This document shows positions 37,310 to 47,090 of a stretch of 64,000 bases of DNA, piece after piece. The notes below the pieces were generated by a model, which worked only from the letters and a program-made list of their open reading frames with translations, was not told the origin of the DNA and did no database searches. Source of the stretch: JACCXE01 sp963718605 (GTDB taxonomy: Bacteria > Actinomycetota > Acidimicrobiia > Acidimicrobiales > JACCXE01); assembly GCA_963718605.1 (NCBI GenBank), contig OY970363.1, positions 2,356,001 through 2,420,000 on the forward strand, in the 5' to 3' direction. Every line of letters begins with the position of its first letter. The stretch's first letter is position 1. Both the position numbers and the translations under genes were made by a program.

Positions 37310-38683
37310 ATGCAGGCTCAACTCGAAGCTGCGCTAGCGGCGAACAAGGTCAACGGTGCCGTGCTCGGCATCATGCAGGGCGACGACGTCACGGTGTTCG
37401 TCGCGGGCACGGCCAACAAGCAAGCCGATATCGACGTCACCGCGGACACGCTGTTCCAGATCGGGTCGATCACGAAGGCGTGGACAGCGACGCTCGTGAT
37501 GATGCTCGTCGACGACGGGCTGCTCGATCTCGACGCGCCGGTCGTGACCTACCTGCCCGCTTTCAAGGTGGCGGACCCCGACGTGACTGCGCGCGTCACG
37601 CTGCGCGACCTGTTGAGTCATCGCAGCGGTATCGGCGGTGATCACATCCTCGACACCGGTCGCGGCGACGACAACCTCGAGCGTTACGTGGAGACCTGTG
37701 CGGACCTCGGCCAGGACCACGACCTCGGCGCCACCATGTCCTATTGCAACAGCGGATATTCCGTGGCCGGCCGTGTCATCGAAGTGGTTACCGGCAAGAC
37801 CTGGGACACCGTGGTGCGCGAACGCCTCATCGCGCCGCTCGGCCTGACCCACACGAACACGCTGCCGGAAGAAGCGATCATGTTCCGCGCCGCCGTCGGC
37901 CACATCGACGGCGAACCGGCCCCGATGTGGGTCCTGCCGCGGTCGGCGGGACCCGCCGGGCTGATCAATTCCACGGCGAAGGACCTGCTCGCGTTCGCGC
38001 GGATGCACCTCGACGAAGGCCGGGCGCCCGACGGGACGCAGCTCCTATCGGTCTCGTCGGTCAAGCAGATGCAGGAAGCGCAAATCGACGTGCCCGACCG
38101 CTACACCCTCGGCGACCGCTGGGGTGTGGGCTGGATCTTGTTCGAGTGGGACGGGCACCACATCTACGGCCACGACGGCACCACCGTCGGCCAGCGTGCG
38201 TACCTGCGCGTAGTTCCCGACGCCGATATGGCGATCTGTCTGCTGTCGACGGGCGGCCTCGCCGGCCCCGCGTTCAAAGCCTTGTGCACCGAAGTGCTGC
38301 GCGACCGCGCCGGCATCGCCGTGCCGGCGCTGCCGGCGCCGCCAGACCCGGCGCCCGCGCTCGATCTCACGCGATACGAAGGCATGTTCGCGCGTCTCAA
38401 CGTCGAACTCGCGATCAGCCAGCTCGACGGCGGATTAATCGCGTACGCCGACTCGACGGGACCACTGGCCGAAGCGATGAAGGCGGGCAAGACCGAAGAG
38501 GAGCTGGCCGCCGAACGCGAGAAGAGCGCCTTCCGGCTGCGGCCCGTCGACGAATCGCTGTTTGTGGCCACGAGTGAAGAGATGACTACGCCGATCCCGT
38601 TCGTCTTCTTCGACTTCGACGGCGACACCCCCCGGCGCGTGCACATGGGCGCCCGCGCCATGACCCGCAAGAGCGGTGGTTAG
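37310..38683 (+). CDS. Serine hydrolase, beta-lactamase/D-aminopeptidase-like
   Basis: 457 aa, with AGGAG at 37299-37303, 6 nt before ATG. SITK (Ser53, Lys56) and YCN in MSYCNSGYS form the active site, with YGHDGTTVGQ as the third motif. It is a paralogue of the hydrolase at 34458: both share DTLFQIGS, the TATLVMMLVD helix and DLDAPVV. The C-terminal extension (LDLTRYEGMFARLNVELAIS) may gate the active site. Probably co-transcribed with the M81 peptidase gene. Confidence 0.86.
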   Translation: MQAQLEAALAANKVNGAVLGIMQGDDVTVFVAGTANKQADIDVTADTLFQIGSITKAWTATLVMMLVDDGLLDLDAPVVTYLPAFKVADPDVTARVTLRDLLSHRSGIGGDHILDTGRGDDNLERYVETCADLGQDHDLGATMSYCNSGYSVAGRVIEVVTGKTWDTVVRERLIAPLGLTHTNTLPEEAIMFRAAVGHIDGEPAPMWVLPRSAGPAGLINSTAKDLLAFARMHLDEGRAPDGTQLLSVSSVKQMQEAQIDVPDRYTLGDRWGVGWILFEWDGHHIYGHDGTTVGQRAYLRVVPDADMAICLLSTGGLAGPAFKALCTEVLRDRAGIAVPALPAPPDPAPALDLTRYEGMFARLNVELAISQLDGGLIAYADSTGPLAEAMKAGKTEEELAAEREKSAFRLRPVDESLFVATSEEMTTPIPFVFFDFDGDTPRRVHMGARAMTRKSGG

Positions 38684-38706
38684 GTCCGACTAGCGATACT
38701 TCAGTC

Positions 38707-39144
38707 ATGAGGTTCAAGACCGAGTTGCTCCTCGCCGGCAAGACCGCGACCGGGATGGTTGTGCCCGACAACGTGATCGAGGCTTTGGGCGGTGGGAAGC
38801 GCCCGGCCGTGGTGGTGAGTTTCAAGGGCTATTCGTACCGGACCACGGTCGCGCCCATGGGAGGCAAATTCATGATCGGCGTGAACGCGGATCACCGGGC
38901 GGCGTCAGGCGTGAAGGCAGGCGACGTCTTGAGCGTTGACGTCATCCTCGACACCGCGCCGCGTGAGGTCGAGGTCCCCAAATACATCGCCGATGCACTA
39001 AAGCAAGCCGGCGTGCGTGCCGCCTACGACAGGCGCAGCTACACGAACCGCAAAGAGTTGGTGCGCGCAGTGGAAGAAGCGAAGACCGATGAGACCCGCG
39101 ACCGCAGGCTGACCAAGGCCATCGAGAAGTTGCGCGGTGCGTAG
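38707..39144 (+). CDS. DUF1905/YdeI-OmpD-associated family protein
   Basis: 145 aa, cytoplasmic. Residues 1-95 match the DUF1905 barrel (FKTELLLAGKTATGMVVPD, GGKFMIGVNADHR) and the C-terminal helices match the YdeI/OmpD-associated motif (YTNRKELVRAVEEAKTDET). The biochemical role is unknown. It stands alone between an upstream same-strand gene and a converging secreted-protein gene 6 bp away. Confidence 0.8.
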   Translation: MRFKTELLLAGKTATGMVVPDNVIEALGGGKRPAVVVSFKGYSYRTTVAPMGGKFMIGVNADHRAASGVKAGDVLSVDVILDTAPREVEVPKYIADALKQAGVRAAYDRRSYTNRKELVRAVEEAKTDETRDRRLTKAIEKLRGA

Positions 39145-39150
39145 CCCGAG

Positions 39151-40104
39151 CTACTTGCGCTCGCTCACGCGCACCGACTGGCTCTGAAACTGCTCCAGGC
39201 GTTGCGCGCCCTGGCCGCTCCCGGCGGTTATGACGACGTTGCCCGCCACCGCCGAGTCGAGCAACGGATCGGTCGCATCGAGGTTCCACACGATGCTGCC
39301 GCCGCCCGTCAGTTCTCCGCTCTCGATTGTTCCCGACACGTCGCCAAACTTCGTCGGACCCGGCACGAACTTGACCGACTCCGTGAGGGTCGCTTCGACC
39401 CGCCGCCCGACAATGCGAGTGATCTTGACTTCCGTCAACGTCGCGGTCCGCAGTCCTGAAGCGCTCGGCTTCGGCGAAAATGTCCAGCGCGCGCCAACGC
39501 CGACCGGTTCGTTCGGGAACGGCATCGACAGGCCGGGCAAGTCGTCCTCCAGGCCCTTCACGAGCTCTTCGCCCATCGCCTTTATGGCATCCGGGAACTT
39601 GATGCGGAGGTGGCTGCAACGAATGATCACGCCGGCATCCGTGCGGACGCAGTTGACGGGTTGTCCTGTCAACGACTGGCCCATCTGGGTCATGGCATCT
39701 TTGACCGCAGGCTTCGTGCCCGGCGTGTCGAGGACGCGCGTTGCCTCATAGGTCGTGGTGGTTTCGATGCGGTGGTTCGTCACCGACGTGACACGCGTGC
39801 GGAGATCAATCTCCAGCGGGGGCGGCGAGGCTTCGATGGTCTGACCGTCGATGGTTAGGCGGAGCTTTTGTTCTTGGCGCTGCGTGGTTCGCTGTTCGAA
39901 CCCGGCCTTCGGCCTCAACCGCATCAGCACCTTTGGTTCGGAACCCGCGTCGAGCAGTTTCACGGGTGAAGAGGGAAGCGCGGCCGCGGCCGAGCCTTTC
40001 GACACCGAGGTGTCGTCACCCACCTGCACCGCGCCCGCGGCGCCCACGAGTGCGAGCACGATCGCGCACGCGAGCACGACCCGATGTCCAACCGGCATGT
40101 TCAT
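39151..40104 (-). CDS. Exported protein, DUF6263-like
   Basis: 317 aa with an N-terminal signal or anchor (VVLACAIVLALVGAAGAV). The mature part is beta-rich and begins with a MRLRPKAGFEQRTTQRQEQ segment, typical of secreted proteins that I associate, without certainty, with DUF6263. One cysteine pair (VNCVRTD, IIRCSHL). Function unknown. A TAGGTT box lies 9 nt before ATG, suggesting a leaderless message. Confidence 0.65.
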   Translation of the reverse strand: MNMPVGHRVVLACAIVLALVGAAGAVQVGDDTSVSKGSAAAALPSSPVKLLDAGSEPKVLMRLRPKAGFEQRTTQRQEQKLRLTIDGQTIEASPPPLEIDLRTRVTSVTNHRIETTTTYEATRVLDTPGTKPAVKDAMTQMGQSLTGQPVNCVRTDAGVIIRCSHLRIKFPDAIKAMGEELVKGLEDDLPGLSMPFPNEPVGVGARWTFSPKPSASGLRTATLTEVKITRIVGRRVEATLTESVKFVPGPTKFGDVSGTIESGELTGGGSIVWNLDATDPLLDSAVAGNVVITAGSGQGAQRLEQFQSQSVRVSERK

Positions 40105-40120
40105 GACGCTGCCAACCTAC

Positions 40121-43100
40121 TTAGGCAGCGGCTTCGTCATCCTCGGCGGTGAACGAGGCCCACAGTTCCTTGTAGCGGGGGCTCGTTCGTAACAGCGTCT
40201 TGTGGGGACCGACGGCGACCACCTTGCCGTCGTCGATCACGAAGATGCGATCGGCGGCGGCGGCCGTCGGCAGTCGATGGGCCACGAGAATCGTGGTGCG
40301 ACCTTGGGCGACCACGCCCATCGCGCGCTGCACCTCGGCCTCGGTCTGCAGGTCGAGGTTCGATGTCGCTTCGTCTAACAGCAAGATCACCGGGTCGACC
40401 AGGCGCGCCCGGGCCAGCGATATGAGTTGCCGCTGACCGGCGGACAGGCTGCGACCGCGTTCACTGACCGCGGACAAGTAGCCGTGCGGCATTCGTGCGA
40501 TGAATTCATGCGCGCCGACCGCCCGGGCGGCATCCTCGATCTCGGCGTCGGACGCGTCGGGGCGGCCGTACGCGATGTTGTCCCGAATAGTGCCGGTGAA
40601 CAGGAAGGCTTCCTGAGGCACTACGCCGAGTTGGCGGCGGAAGGCGGTGGTGTTCATGTCGCGCAAGTCGATGCCGTCAACCAGCACGGCGCCCAGCGTG
40701 GGGTCGTAGAACCGGGCGACGAGCTTCACGATCGTGGACTTGCCCGCGCCCGTCTCGCCTACCAGGGCAACGGTCTCGCCCGGCGCAATCACGAGGTCGG
40801 CGCCGGTCAACGCTTCGTTGATCGCGGTCGGGTACTTGAAGTGGACGTTGTCGAAACGGATCTCGCCCCGAAGGTGCCCGGGGGTGATCGGGCTGAGCGA
40901 CTCGGGCGTGCTCGTCGATATGGCCATCAGCTCGTCGATTTTGGTCATCGACGCTGACGCTTGCTGCCATGAGTCGAAGACCTGCGAGATCTGTTGGATC
41001 GGCGCGAAGAACTGGTCGAGGTAGAGCATGAAGGCGATCACGATGCCGACTTGGATCGTTCCGTTGCGCACCATCACCGAACCGGCGCCGAGCACGAGGG
41101 CAGCCGCGACATCCGAGACGAGCAGAACAAATGGGAAGTAGAGCGAGATGTACTTCTGCGCCTTTACGCGCGACGCGAGATAGTCGCTGTTTACGTCGCG
41201 GAAGCCCGAGATGTTCTTGTCCTCGCGCGTGTAGGCCTGCGCGACCCGCACGCCCGAGAGGCTCTCTTGGAAGTTCGCGTTGACCGCGGCGATACGGTCG
41301 CGGGCCTGGGCGTAGACCACGCTCGACTTGCGTTGGTACCACCAGGTCGCGAGCCCAAGCGGCGGCAGCACCGCCGCGGTAATCAGGGCCAGCTTCGGGG
41401 ACAGGACGATGAGGAACCCGAACACGCCCACGCAGGTGACGAGGCTGACGAGCGCGCTGATTAAGCCCGTCTGCAGCAGTTGCTGCAACGCGTCGATGTC
41501 GGTGGTCATGCGCGTCATCACGCGGCCGGCCATCTCACCGTCGTAGTAATCGACCGACAGACGTTGCAGGTGGGAGAAGATGCGTATACGCAACGCGTAG
41601 AGCAACCGCTCCGCGGTGCGGCCGGTGATCAGGGTGTAGGAGATCGTGAGGCCCCAGTCCGCCAACGCGGCGAACAGGAAACCGATCGCGGCGATCGTGA
41701 GCGCGCCCTGGCTGTTGTGGGCCACACCGTGGTCGATACCGCGGCGCACGAAGAACGGGCCGAGCAGCGTCGCGACGACATCGACGGCTACGAGAGCCAG
41801 CCCCACCCCGAGCCATCCGCGGTACGGCGTGATGAATTCGCGCAGGTTGAAATTCTCCTTCAGTGCGCTCTCGGCCGCGACGTCGATGTCGGGCGTGTCG
41901 TTGGCCGGGGGGAGCTTGTCGAGTGCGGCGAGCAGTTCGGGCGTGGCCGACAGCGCCATACCGAACCCGCCGCCACCACCCGGCGGACCGACGCGCGGTT
42001 GGCCCGTGCTCGCGGTCGCGCGCGGGCCCGTGGCGTCCACCTCGTCGTAGGGCCAGGCGGATTTTGTGACGCCAGCGGTGCGCGTGGTGGGCTTGGCCGT
42101 GACCGGTTCGACAACGTCGTCAACACCGTCGCCCGGGCCCGAGAGCAGGGCTCGGTACAGCGCCGAGCGCGTGAGCAACTCTTCGTGCGTGCCGCTGTCG
42201 GCGACCGCGCCCTCGTCCACGACGACAATGCGGTCGGCGAGACGCAGCGACGAGCGGCGATGGGCGACCAGGATCGTGGTGCGGCCCTCCATCAGTCGAC
42301 GCAGCGTCTCGTGGATGTCTTCTTCTGTTTTCGCATCGATCGACGATGTTGCGTCATCGAGTACCAGCACGCTCGGATCGGTGATGAGCGCGCGGCGCGA
42401 GCGCGACGCGCTGGCGTTGCCCGCCCGACAGCGTGAGGCCGCGTTCGCCGACCACGGTGTCGTAACCCTCGGGCAGCGCACGGATGAACGTGTCGGCTTC
42501 AGCGGACTGCGCCGCCGCCTCGACTTCGGCGTCGGTGGCGTCGGGTCGGCCGTACGCGATGTTCGCCCGTAGCGAGTCGGAGAAGAGGAACGGGTCTTCG
42601 AAGACCACGCCGACGTTGTTGCGAAGTGAGTCGAGCGTGACGTCCCGCACGTCGACTCCATCGATCGTGATCGTCCCCTCGGCCGGGTCGTAGAAGCGGG
42701 GGAGCAGCAGCGCGACGGTGGACTTGCCCGACCCGCTCGCGCCGACCAGTGCGACGGTCTCGCCGGGTTGCACGTCGAGCGAAAAGCCGCGTAGGACGGG
42801 GTCGCTGACCGTGTAGCCGAAGGTGATGTTGTCGAACACGACGCGCCCCTCCCCCCGCTGCAGTTTGGGTGCATCTGGAATTTCGGTGATGAGCGGGTTG
42901 GCGTCGAGGATGTCGAGGATGCGCTCCGCGCCTGCGCGTGCCTGCTGGCCGACCGCGAGCAGCATCGCGAACATTCGCACCGGTGCCACGAGCTGCACCA
43001 GGTACGACGAGAACAGCAGGAACACGCCCACGCTGACCCGGCCGTGGATTGCGAGGTAGCCGCCGTAGCCGAGCACGGCGACCTGGCCGAGCACCGGGAT

Positions 43101-43895
43101 CGCCTGCATCGTCGGCGTGAAGCGAGCTTGCAAACGGATGAGGCGCACGCGCGACCTGAACAGGTCAGCGCCGACCTCGGCGAGGTCGTCCAGCTCCCGC
43201 TGTTCTTGACCGAAACCCTTCACCACGCGCACCCCGGTGACGGCTTCGTCCACCACGCCGGCGACTTCGGCCGCGCGTTGTTGGGCATCCCATGACGCCG
43301 GGAAGATGGTCTTGCGCAGGCGGACGGCGACGAAGAACATCGCGGGCACGGCCAGCAGCGCGACGATCGTGAGTTGCAGGGAGTAGTACGCCATGAAGCA
43401 CAGCGCGATCACGAGCAACACGAAGTTCCCGACCATGATCGGCAGGAACGACAGCAGCGCCTGAATGAGGGCGGTGTCGCTCGAGGCGCGGCTTACGAGC
43501 TGGCCCGTCTGCATCTTGTCGTGGCTGGCGAAGTCGAGCCGCTGGAGGCGTTCGTACACCGCGTTGCGTAGGTCGTACTGCACGTCGAGCGCGACGCGGC
43601 CGCCGGCGTATCGACGGATGAACGACATCGCGAAACCGAAGATGCCCGACAGAACCAGAAGCACAAGCCACGGCGTCAGCGATCGACGTTGATTGATGAT
43701 TACGTCGTCGACGATCGTCTTGGAAATGACCGGCGTCAGCGCGGCCACCGCCTGGCCGACCACGGCCACACCGAACGCCGCGAGCACGTTGCGTTTGTGC
43801 GCCCACAGGAACGGCGCGAGCCGGCGGATCCAACCGCCCGAGCCCTTCGGGGCCGGTTGCGGGGTCGGCCGAACCTTGGCCTGAGGCGCACTCAT
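40121..43895 (-). CDS. Full-length fused ABC exporter (heterodimer-type halves in one chain), one frameshift
   Basis: After removing one base at 42394-42395 this is 1257 aa: TMD1, NBD1, a Gly-rich linker (VGPPGGGGGFGM), TMD2, NBD2. NBD1 has GASGSGKST, LSGGQRQR and a Walker B of VLVLDDATSS, where Asp replaces the catalytic Glu. NBD2 has GETGAGKST, a variant signature LSAGQRQ and normal ILLLDEATSN. The changed Walker B and changed signature fall in the same composite ATP site, as in heterodimeric exporters with one degenerate site. It overlaps the MarR gene as ATGA, so drug or lipid export under MarR control is likely. An internal start near 41968 would give two separate halves instead. Confidence 0.87.
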
Positions 43896-44320
43896 GCCGA
43901 CACCCGCTTCTCGGCGCGGTCCTGCATGACGGTGCGCAGCGCGACTAGTCCGGCGAGGATCTTGGCCCGGGTCTTGGCGTCGGTACCGCTGATCAGCTCG
44001 TCGAGTCCCGCAGTTGTCGCGGCCGTCGCGTCGTCGTAGGCCTTCTGGCCCGCCGCCGTGATCGTGAGGGTTACGCCCCGGCGGTCACCGTCCACGTCGG
44101 ACCGTTCGACCCACCCGCGGGTAACGAGTCCGTCGAGGATGCCGGTGAGCGACGGGCGCGTCACCGCGGCGCGATCGGCCAGCCGACTCGCCCGCTCGGG
44201 CGCGGTCGCCACCAGCGACAGCAACCGGAACTGCGGCAGCGTCATGTGTTCGAGCGCCCGCTCGATCGTCCGGCTCCCGAACGCCAGCGCCCCCACTCCT
44301 CTAACTAATTCATCATCCAC
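43892..44320 (-). CDS. MarR-family transcription regulator
   Basis: 142 aa from GTG 44320. The winged helix is clear: LPQFRLLSLVATAPERASRL, then the recognition region RAAVTRPSLTGILDGLV and the wing (RSDVDGDRRGVTLTITAAG). The gene overlaps the exporter start, so it is very likely an autorepressor relieved by exporter substrates. A 15-bp palindrome covers its -10 box. Confidence 0.9.
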   Translation of the reverse strand: MDDELVRGVGALAFGSRTIERALEHMTLPQFRLLSLVATAPERASRLADRAAVTRPSLTGILDGLVTRGWVERSDVDGDRRGVTLTITAAGQKAYDDATAATTAGLDELISGTDAKTRAKILAGLVALRTVMQDRAEKRVSA

Positions 44321-44323
44321 ATA

Positions 44324-44338
44324 GTTAGGTTACCTAAC
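44324..44338. promoter_or_regulatory. MarR operator, GTTAGGT-T-ACCTAAC
   Basis: Perfect palindrome 4-18 nt upstream of the MarR GTG. The minus-strand -10 box TAACCT (44327-44332), 6 nt before GTG, lies inside it, so a bound dimer would block the promoter of the marR-exporter operon. Confidence 0.75.
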
Positions 44339-44355
44339 AATCAGGCCCCACCGGC

Positions 44356-44405
44356 GAACTGGTCGCGCCAGTGGGCGCGGAACGCCCGATTCCGCGACCA
44401 GTTCG
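44356..44405. repeat. 50-nt palindromic intergenic element, copy 2
   Basis: Arms GAACTGGTCGCG (44356-44367) and CGCGACCAGTTC (44393-44404) with an inner GGGCG/CGCCC hairpin. The first 16 and last 13 bases match copy 1 at 5239-5288 exactly, as do five central bases. It ends 6 bp past the stop of the converging-side kinase gene, as copy 1 ends 12 bp past a minus-strand stop. Confidence 0.85.
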
Positions 44406-44411
44406 AGGGTT

Positions 44412-44876
44412 TTAGGGCAGCGGCGGGTCGAAGAGGGCGAGCTCTTCGGCGTCGGGGATGGCGATGATCGCGGCCCATTCGTCGAAGTGGGCCCGGGTCA
44501 TGGGCGGGTCCATGCCGCCGCGTTCAGTGACGCGGCGGTACAACTCGTCGAGCGGCGCGTCGAGGTAGCGCAATTCGACCTGCGCCCCCAGGGCGCGTCC
44601 ACCCTCACGCAACACGTCGCGCTCGACCCGCGCCCACGAACCGAACTCCACGATCACGTTCACGCCGAGTCGCAGCAAATCCTGCGCCACCGCCCACTGC
44701 GTGGCCTCGATGTCGAGGCGCAGTTCTGGGTCCCAGATGTCGAGCTTGAGCGCGGTGAACCACTCGTCGGGGCAGAAACGGACCGCGGACATCGTGCGCG
44801 CGAGCTCGCGTGCTGTCGTCGTTTTGCCTGAACCGGGCAGCCCGCAGAACACGACGAGCCGCGGAGGTGACGACAT
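44412..44876 (-). CDS. P-loop ATPase/small-molecule kinase
   Basis: 154 aa. Walker A is GLPGSGKTT near residue 12; a lid-type arginine region (ELYRRVTERGG) follows. The family includes zeta-toxin-like and gluconate-type kinases, but the substrate cannot be told. It starts directly after the chorismate mutase stop (TAG-ATG), so the two are co-transcribed. Confidence 0.72.
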   Translation of the reverse strand: MSSPPRLVVFCGLPGSGKTTTARELARTMSAVRFCPDEWFTALKLDIWDPELRLDIEATQWAVAQDLLRLGVNVIVEFGSWARVERDVLREGGRALGAQVELRYLDAPLDELYRRVTERGGMDPPMTRAHFDEWAAIIAIPDAEELALFDPPLP

Positions 44877-45191
44877 CTATTCCTGCAGCGCCTCGTGGTG
44901 ACGGATTACCTCGGCGATGATGAAGTCCAGGAAGTCGGCGGCGAACTCGGGGTCAAGGTCGGCTTCAACCGCCAATGACTTCAATCGCGAAATCTGGCGA
45001 GACTCGCGCTCGGGGTCGGCGGGCGGCAAGCCGTGCTTCGCCTTCAACGCGCCGACTTGTTGCGTGCACTTGAACCGCTCGGCGAGCACATGCACGAGCG
45101 CGGCGTCAAGGTTGTCGATAGTCGAACGCAAGCGATCGAGTTCGGCCAGGGCGGCCGGATCCGGGTGCGGCATTCCGACAGCTTGGCGCAC
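44877..45191 (-). CDS. Chorismate mutase, AroQ type
   Basis: 104 aa from GTG 45191, or 98 aa from an in-frame ATG at 45173 (MPHPDPAALAELD). The all-helical AroQ pattern is present: LDRLRSTIDNLDAALVHVL, AERFKCTQQVGALKAKHG and DPERESRQISRL. The family converts chorismate to prephenate for phenylalanine and tyrosine synthesis, though short actinobacterial members can also act with salicylate- or siderophore-type pathways. Divergent from the monooxygenase gene, 30 bp apart. Confidence 0.8.
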   Translation of the reverse strand: MRQAVGMPHPDPAALAELDRLRSTIDNLDAALVHVLAERFKCTQQVGALKAKHGLPPADPERESRQISRLKSLAVEADLDPEFAADFLDFIIAEVIRHHEALQE

Positions 45192-45221
45192 GCGCGCACC
45201 TCGGGGCGCAATGATTCGGGC

Positions 45222-46163
45222 ATGCCTTTCGACAACCGCGTTACCCGCATGCTCGGCGTCGATATTCCGATCGTGCAGGCGCCGATGGGATGGATCGCGC
45301 GATCCCAGCTCGCGAGCGCAGTCTCCAACGCCGGCGCGATGGGGATCATCGAGACCTCGTCGGGCGAACTCGACAACGTCAAGGACGAGATTCGCAAGAT
45401 GCGCGACCTCACCGACAAGCCCTTCGGCGTCAACATCGCGCAGGCGTTCGTGCGCGACCCCGGCATCGCCGAATTCGTGATCGATCAGGGCGTGAAGTTC
45501 GTGACCACGTCAGCGGGCTCGCCCACGAAGTACACGTCGGTGCTCAAGGAAGGCGGTCTCACCGTGTTCCACGTCGTGCCCAACCTGGTCGGGGCGCTGA
45601 AGGCGATCGATGCCGGAGTGGACGGGCTGATCGTCGAAGGAGGCGAGGGGGGCGGGTTCAAGAGCCCCCGCCCGATCGCGACGATGGTGCTGCTGCCGCT
45701 GATTCGCTCGAAGACCGACGTGCCGATCATCGCGGCGGGTGGCTTCATCGACGGGCCCACGATGGCGGCCGCGTTGGCGATGGGCGCCGAGGGTGTGCAG
45801 ATGGGGACGCGCATGGTGAGCTCGGCCGAGTCGCCCGTCCACCAGAACTGGAAGGACGCGATCATCAACGCCACCGAGGCCGACACGGTCGTGCTCGGCC
45901 GCGCCGACAAGATGGCGATGCGGGCGCTGCGCACGGACCGCACCAACGCGCTCGAGTTCGACACCGAAACGCCGCCCATGGCCGCGTTCGGGAACGCCAT
46001 GGATCTCTACTTCGGTGGCGATATGGAAGCCGGCATCGCGCTCGGCGGGCAGGTCGTCGGTCGTATCGAGGCCGTGCGACCGGTGGCGGACGTGATTAGC
46101 GAGACCGCCGACGAGTGCCTCACGATCATCGAATCGCTGGCCAAGCAGTACGGCCGCCTGTGA
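45222..46163 (+). CDS. Nitronate monooxygenase (2-nitropropane dioxygenase family)
   Basis: 313 aa FMN-dependent TIM-barrel protein. Seen: the N-terminal PIVQAPMGWIARSQLASAVS, the central GVDGLIVEGGEGGGF and the phosphate-binding AAGGFIDGPTMAAALAMGA / GVQMGTRM. The family oxidises nitronates, but many members in lipid-degrading actinobacteria have other, unknown substrates. ATG 45222; the open frame upstream is only antisense to the chorismate mutase. Its stop overlaps the next start as GTGA. Confidence 0.88.
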   Translation: MPFDNRVTRMLGVDIPIVQAPMGWIARSQLASAVSNAGAMGIIETSSGELDNVKDEIRKMRDLTDKPFGVNIAQAFVRDPGIAEFVIDQGVKFVTTSAGSPTKYTSVLKEGGLTVFHVVPNLVGALKAIDAGVDGLIVEGGEGGGFKSPRPIATMVLLPLIRSKTDVPIIAAGGFIDGPTMAAALAMGAEGVQMGTRMVSSAESPVHQNWKDAIINATEADTVVLGRADKMAMRALRTDRTNALEFDTETPPMAAFGNAMDLYFGGDMEAGIALGGQVVGRIEAVRPVADVISETADECLTIIESLAKQYGRL

Positions 46164-47071
46164 CGCCTCCCGTGTTCCGCACCCCCGACGCACACTTCGA
46201 TGCGCTCGTGGACTGGCCGTTCGAGCCGCACTACGCCGAGTTTGACGGGCTGCGCATGCATTACGTCGACGAAGGCCCACGCGACGCCGACGTGTTCCTG
46301 ATGACCCACGGCGAGCCAACGTGGGGCTACCTCTACCGCCGATGGATTCCGCGTCTTCTCGACGCCGGGTTCCGCGTCGTTGCACCCGACCACATTGGAT
46401 TCGGTCGTAGCGACAAGGTGACCGATGACGAGTGGTACGTCATCGACCGCCACGTTGAGCTGCAGCGCGCGTTGATCGAGCACCTTGATCTGCGAAGCAT
46501 CAATCTTTTCTGCCAGGACTGGGGTGGGCCGATCTCGTTGCGCAACGTGTGCGACATGCCCGAGCGCTACTCGCGTTTGTTCATCGGCAACACGTGGTTG
46601 CACCACGCGGGGTTCGAATACAGCGAGGGCATCCGCAACTGGCGCGCCATGGCGCTGGACCCCGAGCGACTCGGTGGCGACATGCCGACCGGGTTCGTCG
46701 TCAGCGCCACGCTGCAACGCGATGGCCACGACGCCGAGGCTGTCACCGCGGCGTACAACGCGCCGTTCGACGGACATGCGTCGAAGGCCGGCGCACGGCG
46801 GTTCCCGTTCTGCATTCCCTTCGCCGAGCCAGTGGCCGGTGGCGCCGAGTGGCAGCAGCGCTGCTTCGACCAACTCCCCACGCTCGGCATCGCTGTCCAC
46901 TTCGTCTGGGGCGACGCCGATCCCGTCTTCCCGTGGGACTGGGCAGAGGAGTGGGCGCGCCAAGTCACGGGTTCCTCTTTGGACCGGATCCCGAACGCCG
47001 GTCACTTCGTACAAGAGGACGCCCCGGACGACTGCGTCGACGCGGTGCTCTCGCGGGTCGGGCGCCGATAG
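46160..47071 (+). CDS. Haloalkane dehalogenase family alpha/beta hydrolase
   Basis: 303 aa from GTG 46160. The oxyanion/tunnel motif HGEPTWGYLYR, the nucleophile Asp in CQDWGG with the halide-binding Trp next to it, an acid in GDADPVFP and the general-base His in NAGHFVQEDAP are all in place, matching the DhlA-like subfamily. These enzymes hydrolyse carbon-halogen bonds; some relatives act on other substrates. Translationally coupled to the monooxygenase gene and followed by an aldehyde dehydrogenase, a logical order for haloalkane to alcohol to aldehyde to acid, with the alcohol step elsewhere. Confidence 0.87.
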   Translation: MTPPVFRTPDAHFDALVDWPFEPHYAEFDGLRMHYVDEGPRDADVFLMTHGEPTWGYLYRRWIPRLLDAGFRVVAPDHIGFGRSDKVTDDEWYVIDRHVELQRALIEHLDLRSINLFCQDWGGPISLRNVCDMPERYSRLFIGNTWLHHAGFEYSEGIRNWRAMALDPERLGGDMPTGFVVSATLQRDGHDAEAVTAAYNAPFDGHASKAGARRFPFCIPFAEPVAGGAEWQQRCFDQLPTLGIAVHFVWGDADPVFPWDWAEEWARQVTGSSLDRIPNAGHFVQEDAPDDCVDAVLSRVGRR

Positions 47072-47076
47072 CGGCG

Positions 47077-47082
47077 TAGCCT
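47077..47082 (+). promoter_or_regulatory. Leaderless -10 box of aldehyde dehydrogenase
   Basis: TAGCCT, 8 nt before ATG 47091, with no ribosome site at a normal distance. Confidence 0.5.
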
Positions 47083-47090
47083 TTGGGGCG

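Noticed and set aside
44412..44876. Zeta-type toxin of a toxin-antitoxin pair
   Set aside because: Only the P-loop is shared; the neighbour is chorismate mutase, not an antitoxin.
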